Source: Limnohabitans sp. Bal53 (lineage in GTDB: Bacteria; Pseudomonadota; Gammaproteobacteria; Burkholderiales; Burkholderiaceae_C). From it: DNA of 64,000 bases. The stretch spans positions 558,001-622,000 of the forward strand of contig NZ_NESH01000001.1 of the NCBI RefSeq assembly GCF_003063355.1, read 5' to 3'. A program made the translations under genes and the position numbers. Each line of letters begins with the position of its first letter. The first letter of the stretch is position 1. The notes below the pieces were generated by a model that was not told the origin of the DNA, did not search any database, and saw nothing but the letters and a program-made list of their open reading frames with translations. Shown here piece by piece: positions 18,470 through 27,625 of this stretch.

Positions 18470-19236
18470 GCCCCGATCTGCCCACACAAGCCCTGTGGCT
18501 GCTCACTGGAGCGGCCGCATTCGCTGCAGGCGTGCTCAACGCGATCGCGGGCGGCGGCAGTTTCCTCACCTTTCCCGCCTTGGTGTTTGCCGGTGTGCCC
18601 CCCTTGGCCGCCAATGCCACCAGCGCCATGGCCGTCAGCCCGGGTTACCTGGGCAGCGTGCTGGGGTTTCGCGCGGAACTGCAAACCCTGCCCCGCGCCC
18701 TGCTGCAACGCGAAGTGGCCATTGCCGCCACAGGCGGCTTGATCGGCGCAGGCTTGCTGTTGGTCACTCCGGCGCAGGTGTTCTCAGGTCTGGTGCCCTG
18801 GTTGCTGCTGCTGGCCACGGCGCTGTTTGCGGCCGGCCCCTGGCTGGCCCGTCGCAATGCAGGCTTGGGCCACCCCGCCTGGCGGCTGCCAGGCCTGATG
18901 GGCGTGGCCGTTTACGGCGGCTACTTCAACGGCGGTCTGGGCATTTTGCTGATGGCGCTGTACACATTGACGGGCGAGAGCCGTCTGAACACGGTCAACG
19001 CGCTGAAAAATCTCAACTCCTTTGTGCTGTCTTTGCTGTCTGTAGCCGCCTTTGCGGTGGCAGGTGCCATCGTCTGGCCGCAAGCGCTGTGGATGATGGC
19101 GCTGGCCACTGCTGGCGGCTGGGCCGGGGCTCGCCTGGCCAAGCGCCTGCCCGTGCGCTGGGTGCGATGGCTGGTGATCGGTACGGGCTTGGTGATGAGC
19201 GTGGTGTTTTTTGCGCGTGCAGGCTTCATGTCGTAA
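18466..19236 (+). CDS. TauE/SafE (TSUP) family membrane transporter
   Basis: A 256-residue membrane protein of the sulfite-exporter TauE/SafE family. The N-terminal signature is AGVLNAIAGGGSFLTFPALV at about 18-37, with the repeated-half counterpart GGYFNGGLGILLMALY at about 147-162. It has some eight hydrophobic helices. Relatives export sulfite, sulfoacetate or other small organosulfur anions; the substrate here is unknown. The ATG at 18466 sits in the ATGA overlap with the Nudix stop, so translation is probably coupled. Confidence 0.9.
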   Translation: MSPDLPTQALWLLTGAAAFAAGVLNAIAGGGSFLTFPALVFAGVPPLAANATSAMAVSPGYLGSVLGFRAELQTLPRALLQREVAIAATGGLIGAGLLLVTPAQVFSGLVPWLLLLATALFAAGPWLARRNAGLGHPAWRLPGLMGVAVYGGYFNGGLGILLMALYTLTGESRLNTVNALKNLNSFVLSLLSVAAFAVAGAIVWPQALWMMALATAGGWAGARLAKRLPVRWVRWLVIGTGLVMSVVFFARAGFMS

Positions 19237-19287
19237 AGCGCTCACAACCCTGGTGAGCAGTTTGGATCCTCATTGACCGAAGCTGCC

Positions 19288-20037
19288 TCATTGCACTGGC
19301 ACATTGACACCTGCAGCCACCTGATCCAGCAAGGCCTGCTCGGCCAAGACCTTGCCCACATAGCCGCCGTCTTCGGTCAGCTCATAGCCACCCAAGTAAA
19401 ACTTGAGGCCGTCTTCGATGGAGCCACCGCGCAGCTTGATGGCATCGGCCAGGACGCCCGCGCCCACGCGTAAATTGGTAATGGGGTCAAAAGCGGCCAA
19501 TTTGCCCCCGTAGGCTTCATAACGCTGGACATGGATGCCCGTCATGACCTGCATCAAACCCTGGGCTCCAGCCTGGCTTTGGACATAGGGATGAAAACTG
19601 GACTCGGTGGCCATCACGCCCAATATCAGGTGGGGTGACAACTTGTACTTTTTGCCCAACACATGGGCCTCGGCCACCAAGGCCGCCAAAGGCTCGGGCG
19701 CCACTTTGTATTTGCGCCCCAGCCAGACGGCCACGGCAGCCTGCGGTCGGGGCAGGTCTTGCAGATAGACCGCTGTGGCACGATCGGCCGCGTTCTCAGG
19801 CAACCAGGACAGCAACACTTGGCGCTCACGCAACCAGTCAAACAGCGCACCCTCTGCCTGGTGCAACCATTGGGGCTGCCACCAAAGCGCCAACACCAGG
19901 GCGGCCGCACCCAAGCCCACCATGGCCAAGCCACTGTGGGTCACGATGAACAGGCCTCGCGCCGTGTCGCGCAAGAAAGTTCGGATGGGGGTGCACCATG
20001 TGCAATGCAAGGTCATGAATGGAAACCAGTCATCCAT
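19288..20037 (-). CDS. membrane-anchored lytic transglycosylase (SLT domain)
   Basis: A murein-cleaving enzyme of 249 residues, or 242 if the second ATG at 20016 is used. An N-terminal hydrophobic anchor lies at about 36-52 (MVGLGAAALVLALWW). The SLT/lysozyme-like domain starts at about 130, with catalytic E145 in GVMATESSFHP and the family motif SQAGAQGLMQVM at 154-165. It cleaves glycan strands to 1,6-anhydro-muropeptides in the periplasm during wall remodelling. It converges with the TSUP gene and is divergent from mnmA (53-bp gap). Confidence 0.9.
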   Translation of the reverse strand: MDDWFPFMTLHCTWCTPIRTFLRDTARGLFIVTHSGLAMVGLGAAALVLALWWQPQWLHQAEGALFDWLRERQVLLSWLPENAADRATAVYLQDLPRPQAAVAVWLGRKYKVAPEPLAALVAEAHVLGKKYKLSPHLILGVMATESSFHPYVQSQAGAQGLMQVMTGIHVQRYEAYGGKLAAFDPITNLRVGAGVLADAIKLRGGSIEDGLKFYLGGYELTEDGGYVGKVLAEQALLDQVAAGVNVPVQ

Positions 20038-20090
20038 TATAAATTTTCGCTATCCGCCGACCGGGGCGGTGTGCACGGGATAATTCGAAC

Positions 20091-21227
20091 ATGTCTCATC
20101 TTGCACGCGTAGTCGTCGGTTTGTCCGGCGGCGTCGATTCAGCCGTCACCGCCCATCTGCTCAAACAGCAGGGTCATGAGGTGGTTGGCATTTTCATGAA
20201 AAACTGGGAAGACGACGATGACAGCGAGTATTGCTCGTCCAACATCGACTTTGTCGATGCCGCTGCCGTGGCCGATGTGCTGGGCATCGAGATCGAGCAT
20301 GTCAATTTTGCAGCGGATTACAAAGACCGGGTTTTTTCTGAGTTTGTGCGCGAATACCAAGCCGGACGCACCCCCAACCCGGACATCCTGTGCAATGCCG
20401 AGATCAAGTTCAAATCGTTTTTGGACCACGCCTTGCGCGTGGGGGCCGAAAAAATCGCTACAGGCCACTATGCCCGCGTGCGGCAAAACACGGTCTCGGG
20501 CTTGTTTGAACTGCTCAAGGGCCTGGACACGGGCAAAGACCAAAGCTATTTCCTGCACCGCCTGAACCAGGCACAGCTGTCCAAAACCCTGTTTCCGGTG
20601 GGCGAGTTGCACAAGACCGAAGTGCGCCGCATTGCCACAGAAATCGGTCTGCCCAACGCCAAAAAGAAAGACTCCACGGGCATCTGCTTCATTGGCGAGC
20701 GTCCTTTTCGCGAATTCCTGAACCGCTACATCTCCAAAGAGCCCGGCCCCATCAAGGACCCGTCGGGCCGCACGATTGGCCGGCATGTGGGGTTGAGCTT
20801 TTACACCTTGGGCCAGCGCCAAGGCTTGGGCATTGGCGGCATCAAAACCAAAGGCGCACAAAGAGGCGGCGGCGAACACACGCCTTGGTTTGTGGCCCGC
20901 AAGGACATCCCGAACAACACCTTATGGGTCGTGCAAGGCCACGACCACCCTTGGCTGTTGTCACCCCAGCTGCAAGCCACGGATGTGAGTTGGTGCGCAG
21001 GCCAGGCACCCGAGCCCGGAGCCTACGCTGCCAAGACACGCTACCGGCAAGCCGATGCGCCCTGCAGTTACCGCCCCTGGTCCACAGCCCAGGGACAAGC
21101 GGGCTTTGAGCTGGGCTTTTCAGAACAACAGTGGGCGGTGACCCCAGGACAAAGCGCCGTGTTGTACGACGGCGAGGTGTGTCTGGGCGGTGGCGTCATT
21201 GACAGCCGGGATACCGCCCAGACCTGA
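20091..21227 (+). CDS. mnmA: tRNA-specific 2-thiouridylase MnmA
   Basis: Installs the 2-thio group on U34 of tRNA-Lys, -Glu and -Gln, using ATP and persulfide sulfur. The 378-residue product has the PP-loop SGGVDS at 12-17, the catalytic cysteine C101 in [10 protein letters not shown] and the partner C199 in STGICFIGE. The C-terminal barrel domain ends around VCLGGGVI. All key residues are intact. It is divergent from the transglycosylase; a weak hairpin (GCTGAAC/GTTCAGC, 21232-21249) with three T's follows the stop and may be its terminator. Confidence 0.96.
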   Translation: MSHLARVVVGLSGGVDSAVTAHLLKQQGHEVVGIFMKNWEDDDDSEYCSSNIDFVDAAAVADVLGIEIEHVNFAADYKDRVFSEFVREYQAGRTPNPDILCNAEIKFKSFLDHALRVGAEKIATGHYARVRQNTVSGLFELLKGLDTGKDQSYFLHRLNQAQLSKTLFPVGELHKTEVRRIATEIGLPNAKKKDSTGICFIGERPFREFLNRYISKEPGPIKDPSGRTIGRHVGLSFYTLGQRQGLGIGGIKTKGAQRGGGEHTPWFVARKDIPNNTLWVVQGHDHPWLLSPQLQATDVSWCAGQAPEPGAYAAKTRYRQADAPCSYRPWSTAQGQAGFELGFSEQQWAVTPGQSAVLYDGEVCLGGGVIDSRDTAQT

Positions 21228-21269
21228 GTCGGCTGAACGTTTGTTCAGCTTTGACCCGCGCCTGTGGGT

Positions 21270-21896
21270 TTACACCCAAGCCTGAATCACATAGTCATAA
21301 GCAGCCTGCCCATTGGTCATGTCCACCCTCTGCAACTTGATCTTCCAGGCGCCGCCTTGCAGCACCAGGCTGTGGCGATAACTGCCACCAAAATGGCGAA
21401 CCTGGTCACGGCGCATCTCCATCATCTGAAAGCGCGAATACACCTCCAGCGTGGTGGGTGTGGCCGCTTCGATCACGATGTTGCCCACCAAGTGGTTGGT
21501 GCCCCATTGCGCGGCTTGCGACCAAGCGTTGGGGTGCAACAAACGGCCCATGCGCACTTCCATCAGCAAACGGTCTTCCGCAAAGATGGAGGCTTCGCGC
21601 CGCCAGTCCGTTTGCAATGGGGTTGAGGGCATCCAGTACACCCCATCCTCACTGAACAACTCTGCCCATTCACCCCATGCCTTGTTGTCCAGCAATGCCG
21701 CTTGATGGAACAGCAATTCTTCAACCTGGCGGCGCAATGCCGCATCCACGGCAATGGCTTGGGGAATGTAGCCCTGGCTGGGCATGCGCCCGCGCCCCAT
21801 GTGATCGGGCGCGATGGATTCGGCGCCCGACATGGACTGGATGGCTTCGATCACCACACCCGTGCCCAGGGCCTCTTTGACTTCTTTGGGTTGCAT
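21270..21896 (-). CDS. aromatic-ring-hydroxylating dioxygenase, beta subunit
   Basis: A 208-residue small subunit of a Rieske non-haem iron oxygenase with the NTF2/SnoaL-like cone fold. Family features include LRRQVEELLFHQAALLDNKAWGEWAELF, EDGVYWMPST and HFGGSYRHSLVLQGGAWKIKLQRVDM (shown here only as fragments of the domain). Beta subunits have a mainly structural role in alpha3beta3 hexamers. It follows the alpha-subunit gene by 16 nt on the same strand, so the two are one operon. The N-terminal 45 residues are less typical, and a start further in is possible. Confidence 0.88.
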   Translation of the reverse strand: MQPKEVKEALGTGVVIEAIQSMSGAESIAPDHMGRGRMPSQGYIPQAIAVDAALRRQVEELLFHQAALLDNKAWGEWAELFSEDGVYWMPSTPLQTDWRREASIFAEDRLLMEVRMGRLLHPNAWSQAAQWGTNHLVGNIVIEAATPTTLEVYSRFQMMEMRRDQVRHFGGSYRHSLVLQGGAWKIKLQRVDMTNGQAAYDYVIQAWV

Positions 21897-21912
21897 GAAT
21901 CATGACTCCTTT

Positions 21913-23235
21913 TCAGGCCTTGGCCGTGGGTTGAATAGCGGCGCGGATGTACGACTCCCAAGCTTTGAACTGGTTGCGCATGACCACTTCGCTGGTGCCG
22001 TTGTTGGAATAGAGCACACCATCCTTTTCGGTGTCGCCCCCGTAATTGCGGTGAAAACTCACCCACTCGCCGCCATTGGACTCCAACCCCAGTTGGCCCT
22101 TGGTCCAGTTCTCCAGGTCGTCGGCGTTGATCATGGTGGCGGGTGAATTGACCAGATTGAAGTACCACAGCGAGCGCTCGTAGATCGCCTCGGGCACACC
22201 CTTGAGCCGGAAATGCCAGATCTCGGACAGCGTCTTGTTGGGCGCTATCGGGCGCAGGCAGCGCAGCTGCTGCAGCGGCGACTGCACCGACAAATAGGGG
22301 TAAATCAGCACATGGTGGATGCTGCGCGCCAGGTACTCCTCGCCCTTTTCTTCCCCATAGGCCTGCTTGATCAAGGCCTCGTATTCGACCGTGTCCGGGT
22401 CGGTGGGGCGCAGGCCCATGTAGGCCTTCAAAATGCCATGGCCATACTTGAAGTTGACCGTCTGAACCGAGTCCCACTGGTCAAAGCTGGAGGCAAAAGT
22501 CGACAGGTAGTGGAAAAACAAGGGGGCCGAGCCTTGGTCTTTCTTGAGGCGTTGCTCCACGCGACGGGCCGAAACCCCGGTGGACTGGTGCGTGACCGAG
22601 GGGTGCAACGCGTCGAGCTGGTTCTCCATGAAGAACTTCCAATTCGAATGCTGCACCACCCGGTGGCACACCGGCACAGCCTCGACCTCGCCCACCGGTG
22701 AACGGTCGCACATGTCGTCAAACGCTATTTTTGCTTCGCCCAGAAAGTCGATCAGGCTCGGGCCTTCTTTGGAAAGACTGGCAAACACAAAGCCGCGGTA
22801 ACTGTCGACACGGGCCGCAGGCACCATGCTGCAATCGGCGTCGTCGGTGTGCATGCGTGTGCCGTCGTAGCCCTTGACCAAGGGGATGGCCTTGACTTTG
22901 CCATTGAGGTGAAAACTCCAGGCGTGGTATGAGCACACAAAGCCCTTGCCGGTGTTGCCACTTTGGTTCCCGCACAACTCCACGCCCCGGTGGGGGCAGC
23001 GGTTGTAGAGCACGCGCACACTCCCGTCAGTGTCACGCACCATGACCATGGGCTGACGCCCAATCTGCATGGTGAAGTAATCCCCGACTTCTTTCACCTG
23101 TGATTCGTGGCCACAGTAGACCCAAGCTTTCTCGAAGATATGCGCCATCTCCAGATCAAACAGCGCTTGATCTGTGTAGACACTTTTATGAACACGGTCC
23201 GGTTGAACCAAGTTCGCCAAATCGATCGGTTGCAT
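21913..23235 (-). CDS. aromatic-ring-hydroxylating dioxygenase, alpha subunit (Rieske)
   Basis: The catalytic subunit, 440 residues. The Rieske 2Fe-2S ligands are C80, H82, C101 and H104 (CPH and CSYH). The mononuclear iron site is D208-x2-H211-x4-H216 in NQLDALHPSVTH. A distal acidic ligand is likely in NADDLENW near 382. Such enzymes insert O2 into aromatic acids or related rings, taking electrons from a separate reductase/ferredoxin, neither of which is in this window. The ATG at 23235 has a GGAG site. It is divergent from a LysR gene, the usual control arrangement, and followed by the beta subunit. The substrate is not predictable with confidence. Confidence 0.92.
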   Translation of the reverse strand: MQPIDLANLVQPDRVHKSVYTDQALFDLEMAHIFEKAWVYCGHESQVKEVGDYFTMQIGRQPMVMVRDTDGSVRVLYNRCPHRGVELCGNQSGNTGKGFVCSYHAWSFHLNGKVKAIPLVKGYDGTRMHTDDADCSMVPAARVDSYRGFVFASLSKEGPSLIDFLGEAKIAFDDMCDRSPVGEVEAVPVCHRVVQHSNWKFFMENQLDALHPSVTHQSTGVSARRVEQRLKKDQGSAPLFFHYLSTFASSFDQWDSVQTVNFKYGHGILKAYMGLRPTDPDTVEYEALIKQAYGEEKGEEYLARSIHHVLIYPYLSVQSPLQQLRCLRPIAPNKTLSEIWHFRLKGVPEAIYERSLWYFNLVNSPATMINADDLENWTKGQLGLESNGGEWVSFHRNYGGDTEKDGVLYSNNGTSEVVMRNQFKAWESYIRAAIQPTAKA

Positions 23236-23322
23236 GAAAACTCCTTGGCTGACTTCAGGGTGGATGACAAGCTCCAAGTTAACAAAGCCCAAGGCCTTGA
23301 CCAACAACCCATCATGCTTTTT

Positions 23323-23341
23323 CCATTACCATTGGTTATGG
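23323..23341. promoter_or_regulatory. near-palindrome at the LysR gene start (candidate autoregulatory site)
   Basis: The arms CCATTACC (23323-23330) and GGTTATGG (23334-23341) match at 7 of 8 pairs around ATT and overlap the LysR start codon. It also fits a T-N11-A style LysR half-site core. It lies in the 102-bp divergent gap to the oxygenase genes. Confidence 0.4.
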
Positions 23342-24237
23342 ATTACCGAAAAGTTCAACTCTTTTTGGCGGCTGCCCGCCTCGGCAACCTGACCGAAGCC
23401 GCCGCCTCGCTCGAAATATCTCAACCGGCCTTGTCCAAAAGCATCAAATCGCTGGAAAAGACCCTGGGTGTTCGTTTACTCGAGAGGGGACGTTTTGGCG
23501 TCAGCGTCACCCCCTTTGGCCAGGCCTTGATGCAGCACGGGCAGGTGATCGAAGCAGAAATGCGCAATGCCATCGGCGAAATTCAAGCCATGCGCGGAGC
23601 CCAGCGCGGCCATGTGCTGATGGGCTGCGGCCCCACCGAAGCCACCCGCTTGCTGCCCTTGGCCCTGCAAGCTTTGGCCCAAAAAAACCCTGACATCCAG
23701 GTGACTGTTTTGTACGGACTCAACGAGGCCCTGATGCCCTGGGTCAAACAAGGCGAGGTGGATTTCGCCCTGTCATCGGTGCCCGTGCGCGCCACCGACA
23801 GTGACCTGACCCACGAAGCCCTGCTGAGCGAAACGGCCACGGTTGTGGCCCGCGCTGGCCACCCCCTGACACAACATAAAGTGGTCACCCCCGACATGCT
23901 CACCCAATACCCTTGGGTGCTGCCTCGACAACGCGAACTCGAACGCTTGGCGTTTGACGATTACTTTGTGGCGCATGGGCTGGAGCCGCCTTCAGCGCAG
24001 GTCGAGACCACCTCCACCGTGCTGATGAAGTCCATGGTGATGCAAAGCGACGCCCTCACCTTCATCCCAACGGAGTTGATTTACTGGGAAGTCCGTGCAG
24101 GCCAGCTCCAGCCCCTGCAAGCCACAGGCAACCAATGGGCACGGCAAGTGGGCATCACGCGCAGGCGCAAGGGCTCCATGAGTCCGGCCAGTCAGCTGCT
24201 GCTGGCAGCGGTGAAGTCAGTGGCCAAGTCGTTCTGA
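23338..24237 (+). CDS. LysR-family transcriptional regulator
   Basis: A 299-residue LysR-type activator/repressor. The N-terminal helix-turn-helix is at about 3-60, with LFLAAARLGNLTEAAASL and the recognition part ISQPALSKSIKSLE. A two-lobed periplasmic-binding-like effector domain follows from about 90. The ATG at 23338 (MDYRKVQLFL) is chosen, since the HTH begins at once. It is transcribed divergently from the ring-hydroxylating oxygenase, so it most likely controls that operon in response to the aromatic substrate or a product. It converges with livF (29-nt gap), so control of the ABC operon would have to act from its far end. Confidence 0.9.
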   Translation: MDYRKVQLFLAAARLGNLTEAAASLEISQPALSKSIKSLEKTLGVRLLERGRFGVSVTPFGQALMQHGQVIEAEMRNAIGEIQAMRGAQRGHVLMGCGPTEATRLLPLALQALAQKNPDIQVTVLYGLNEALMPWVKQGEVDFALSSVPVRATDSDLTHEALLSETATVVARAGHPLTQHKVVTPDMLTQYPWVLPRQRELERLAFDDYFVAHGLEPPSAQVETTSTVLMKSMVMQSDALTFIPTELIYWEVRAGQLQPLQATGNQWARQVGITRRRKGSMSPASQLLLAAVKSVAKSF

Positions 24238-24266
24238 GTTGCTCGCCCAGTGCCACCTGCTCTGTG

Positions 24267-24974
24267 TCACACGCCCAAGTAACGTGTCCACAGCTGGCGG
24301 TTGTCCTTGAGGGCTTGTGAGTCACCGGCCCAAGCCACCTGACCGCGCTCCACGATCACATGGTGGTCGGCTATGTCCACCAGTCGGTTGACGTATTTAT
24401 CGACCACGATCAAGGTTTGGCCCTCCTCACGCAGCAAACGCAAACAACGCCAGATTTCCTCGCGGATCAAAGGGGCCAAACCTTCGGTGGCCTCATCCAG
24501 AATCATCAGCCGCGGGTTGGTAACCAGTGCCCGGCCGATGGCCAGCATTTGCTGCTCTCCGCCCGACAACTGCGAGCCCATGTTGGCCCGACGTTCGGCC
24601 AATCTGGGGAACAGTTCGTAGACACGCTCGGGCGTCCAGGGCGTGCGGCTCTGATGGCGGTTGCTGACAAAAGCCGTCAAGTGCTCGTCCACCGATAAAT
24701 TGGGGAACACTTGGCGCCCCTCTGGCACCACCGCCAAGCCCAGGCGGGCGACCCGGTCGGCGGTCTGGTTGGTGATGTCGCGGCCATCGAACACCACCTG
24801 CCCAGACTGAACCGATTTGAGCCCCAAAATGCTGCGAATCAAAGTCGTCTTGCCCATGCCATTGCGGCCCAGCAAGCCCATGACCTCACCCGGCTGCAGG
24901 CTCAGATCCATGCCAAACAGGACCTGGCTTTCACCGTAAGCGGACTGAACATCGCGCACTTGCAACAAGCTCAT
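24267..24974 (-). CDS. livF: ABC transporter ATP-binding protein, LivF type
   Basis: One of two ATPases of a branched-chain amino acid-type importer, 235 residues. Walker A GRNGMGKT is at 36-43, the signature LSGGEQQML near 137, and Walker B LMILDEAT near 158; a switch histidine is not obvious, with VDKYVNRL where EHD/EHN often stands. It starts inside the livG stop (ATGA overlap, 24971-24974) and is the last gene of livKHMGF. Next to an aromatic oxygenase, such transporters often take up aromatic acids rather than leucine. Confidence 0.93.
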   Translation of the reverse strand: MSLLQVRDVQSAYGESQVLFGMDLSLQPGEVMGLLGRNGMGKTTLIRSILGLKSVQSGQVVFDGRDITNQTADRVARLGLAVVPEGRQVFPNLSVDEHLTAFVSNRHQSRTPWTPERVYELFPRLAERRANMGSQLSGGEQQMLAIGRALVTNPRLMILDEATEGLAPLIREEIWRCLRLLREEGQTLIVVDKYVNRLVDIADHHVIVERGQVAWAGDSQALKDNRQLWTRYLGV

Positions 24975-25726
24975 GCGTGTTCCTCCCCCAGATAGGCCGC
25001 AATCACCTGCGGGTTGTGCCTGATCGCCTCTGGCGCTCCGGTGGCAATCAAAGCGCCGTTGACCAAAACCGAAATGCGGTCGGCCAGTCTGAACACCGCG
25101 TCCATGTCGTGCTCAATCAACAAAATCGCCACTTGGCTGCGCAGCTGCTGGATCAGCTCCACGATGCGTTCGGACTCCACCGGCCCGGCACCGGCCATGG
25201 GCTCGTCAAGCAACAACAACTTGGGCCGGGTGGCCACAGCCAAGCCCAACTCCAAAACCCGCTGCTCGCCGTGTGACAGTTCACTGGCTGGGGCATGCGC
25301 TCGGTCCTGTAAACCCAAATCCTGCAGCACGGCCATGGCCTGGTCCGTCAAAGCTTTTTCTGAACGCACTGGACGCCAGAAAGAAAAGCTGTGCCCGCTG
25401 CGGGCCTGCACGGACAAGGCCACGTTGTCCAGCACCGTGAAGGACTTGAACAAACGCGTGATCTGAAACGAGCGGGCCAAGCCGCGACGCACACGCTCGT
25501 GTGTGGGTAAGGCCGTGACGTCCTCGCCAGCAAAAACAATCTGTCCACTGTCACTGGGAAGATGACCTGACAACTGCGCCACCAGACTGGTCTTGCCTGC
25601 ACCATTGGGGCCAATGAGCGCGTGAATTTCTCCCGGCTGCACGTCGAGGGTGACATGGTCAGTCGCCCGCAAGGCCCCAAACTGTTTGACCAAGTCATTG
25701 ACCTGAAGCAAGGCACCGGCGCTCAT
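24971..25726 (-). CDS. livG: ABC transporter ATP-binding protein, LivG type
   Basis: The second ATPase of the importer, 251 residues from the ATG at 25726, which overlaps the livM stop by ATGA. Walker A GPNGAGKTS is at 39-47. The LivG-specific insertion region with THERVRRGLARSFQITRLF is at about 75-93, the signature LSHGEQRVLELGLA near 147, and Walker B LLLLDEPMAG near 168 with the switch histidine in LLIEHDMD. An in-frame extension far upstream is only the livM-overlapping frame. It hydrolyses ATP together with LivF. Confidence 0.94.
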   Translation of the reverse strand: MSAGALLQVNDLVKQFGALRATDHVTLDVQPGEIHALIGPNGAGKTSLVAQLSGHLPSDSGQIVFAGEDVTALPTHERVRRGLARSFQITRLFKSFTVLDNVALSVQARSGHSFSFWRPVRSEKALTDQAMAVLQDLGLQDRAHAPASELSHGEQRVLELGLAVATRPKLLLLDEPMAGAGPVESERIVELIQQLRSQVAILLIEHDMDAVFRLADRISVLVNGALIATGAPEAIRHNPQVIAAYLGEEHA

Positions 25727-26679
25727 GTGTGCCCTCCTTGGCTGGCGGCCTTGCGGCTGAGCAAACCAGCCAGACCCTTGGGGGCCAACAAAACCACAGC
25801 AAGCAGGAACCAGCCCACATAAAACTGCCAATGCACGGTGTACTCGGCCAGCACATCTTCCACAATCAGCAACACCAAAGCGCCCCAAAGCCCGCCCGTG
25901 AGCGTGCCCACACCGCCCAAAATGACCATGACCATCAAGATGCCCGATTGAGTCCAATGCATCAAATTTGGGCTGACGTAGTTTTGGTGGTTGACCATCA
26001 AGGCTCCAGCCAAGCCACCCAGAGTACCGGCAATGACAAACAACACCCACTTATAGCGGTAAGAGGCAAAGCCGATGGCATCAACGCGTACATCGTCATC
26101 GCGTATCGCCAAAATCACACGACCAAATCGCGAGGCCATGATGCGAGAAATGAGCACCAAGCTCAGCACCAGCACAAACAGGACCACGAAGTAAAAAGTC
26201 ACATCGTTTTTCAGGTCCAGGCCCCAACCAAAGTCAGAGCGCTGCTTGATGTTCAAGCCCTCGTCTCCCCCATAGGCTTTGATGGAATTGACCAGGTAAT
26301 AAATCATCTGGGCAAAAGCCAGGGTGATCATAATGAAATAAACACCCCGTGTGCGCAGCGAAATGGCACCGATGATGGCAGCCACCAACGCCGACAAACC
26401 CATGGCGATGGCGAAACCCACCCAGCCATTGGTGAAGCCTTCGGTGATCAAAATGCCCACCGTGTACGCCCCGATCCCCAAAAAGGCCGCATGCCCAAAT
26501 GACACCAAGCCCCCGTAACCCAAAATCAGGTTCAGGCTGCACGCGGCAAGGCCGTAAATCATCATGCGGCTGAGCATGCTGACGTAAAAATCCATGTCCT
26601 GCGCATGCAGGACCAAAGGCAGAGCGATGGCCACCGCCAGCACAATCGCCCAAACCCAGACCGGTGTTTTGTGGTTCAT
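25723..26679 (-). CDS. livM: ABC transporter permease, LivM type
   Basis: A 318-residue inner-membrane permease with about nine hydrophobic segments. It has the family's EAA-like cytoplasmic region (SRIMASRFGRVILAIRDDDVRVDAIG, shown in part) near 170-195 and a GYGGLVSFGHAAFLGIGAY motif near 54-72. It pairs with LivH to form the channel. It overlaps livG by 4 nt and is 12 nt downstream of livH, consistent with one operon and balanced synthesis of the subunits. Confidence 0.93.
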   Translation of the reverse strand: MNHKTPVWVWAIVLAVAIALPLVLHAQDMDFYVSMLSRMMIYGLAACSLNLILGYGGLVSFGHAAFLGIGAYTVGILITEGFTNGWVGFAIAMGLSALVAAIIGAISLRTRGVYFIMITLAFAQMIYYLVNSIKAYGGDEGLNIKQRSDFGWGLDLKNDVTFYFVVLFVLVLSLVLISRIMASRFGRVILAIRDDDVRVDAIGFASYRYKWVLFVIAGTLGGLAGALMVNHQNYVSPNLMHWTQSGILMVMVILGGVGTLTGGLWGALVLLIVEDVLAEYTVHWQFYVGWFLLAVVLLAPKGLAGLLSRKAASQGGHT

Positions 26680-26691
26680 GACAAGCCTGCT

Positions 26692-27606
26692 TCAACGACC
26701 GGAAAAAAGTCCCTGCGGACGGACAAACAGCACAACAGCCATCAGCAAATAGACCGCGATCGAGGCCACCGCAGGCCCAGCGGCGCTGGCAAACTGAGGC
26801 GAGAAAATTTCGCGAAAGAGCAACGGCAACAAAGTGCGGCCCAACGTGTCCACAAAGCCCACCAAAATGGCCCCCACAAATGCCCCCCAGACCGAGCCGA
26901 TTCCCCCGATCACGATGACCACAAAAGCCAGGATCAGGATGTTCTCACCCATGCCCACCTGCACCGCCAACAGCGGCCCCAGCATGGCGCCCGCCACAGC
27001 GCACAAGGCAGCGCCAATGCCAAACACCCCGGTGAACAAATGACGGATGTTGATGCCCATGGCCATGGCCATCTCGCGATTCGATGCCCCGGCGCGGACC
27101 CAGGCGCCCATGCGTGTGCGAGTGACCAGCAAATACAAGAGCAAGGCAATGCCCAGCCCCACGGCAATGATGACCAAGCGGTAACTGGGATAAAGCAAAC
27201 CAGGCACCAACTCGACCGGACCGGTCAGACCGGGTGGTGCCGACAAAGCCAGGTCAGAGCCCCAGATCATGCGCACAGATTCGTTGATGATCAAAATCAG
27301 GGCAAATGTGGCCAACACCTGTGAGAGGTGGTCGCGGGCGTAAAGCGTTCGCAGCAGCGTCGCCTCCAGAACCATGCCCACCACCGCCGTGAGCAGCACG
27401 GCCAAGAACACACCCAGCCAAAAGGACTGCGTCATCTGAACCAACCAGGCCGTGATAAACGCCCCCACCATATAAAGGGCGCCGTGGGCCAGGTTGATCA
27501 TGTCCATGATGCCAAAAACCAGCGTCAGCCCGGAGGCCAGCAGGAACAACATCAAACCGAACTGCAGGCCATTCAAGGCCTGCTCCAACATCAAAATACC
27601 AGTCAT
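26692..27606 (-). CDS. livH: ABC transporter permease, LivH type
   Basis: A 304-residue permease with eight or so membrane helices. It starts LEQALNGLQFGLMLFLLASG and carries the LivH motif VFGIMDMINLAHGALYMVGAF at about 30-50. The cytoplasmic coupling segment RAGASNREMAMAMGIN lies near 163-178, and the protein ends FVRPQGLFSGR. It forms the membrane channel with LivM. It is 19 nt downstream of the binding-protein gene and 12 nt upstream of livM. Confidence 0.94.
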   Translation of the reverse strand: MTGILMLEQALNGLQFGLMLFLLASGLTLVFGIMDMINLAHGALYMVGAFITAWLVQMTQSFWLGVFLAVLLTAVVGMVLEATLLRTLYARDHLSQVLATFALILIINESVRMIWGSDLALSAPPGLTGPVELVPGLLYPSYRLVIIAVGLGIALLLYLLVTRTRMGAWVRAGASNREMAMAMGINIRHLFTGVFGIGAALCAVAGAMLGPLLAVQVGMGENILILAFVVIVIGGIGSVWGAFVGAILVGFVDTLGRTLLPLLFREIFSPQFASAAGPAVASIAVYLLMAVVLFVRPQGLFSGR

Positions 27607-27625
27607 GAAATAACGCGAACGTTCC

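Noticed and set aside
21232..21249. Terminator after mnmA as a separate feature
   Set aside because: The stem has only seven pairs and is followed by just three T's; mentioned under mnmA but too weak to call.
25727..26050. N-terminal extension of LivG
   Set aside because: It lies wholly inside livM in another frame, with nonsense composition; the ATG at 25726 overlaps the livM stop and starts the conserved domain.
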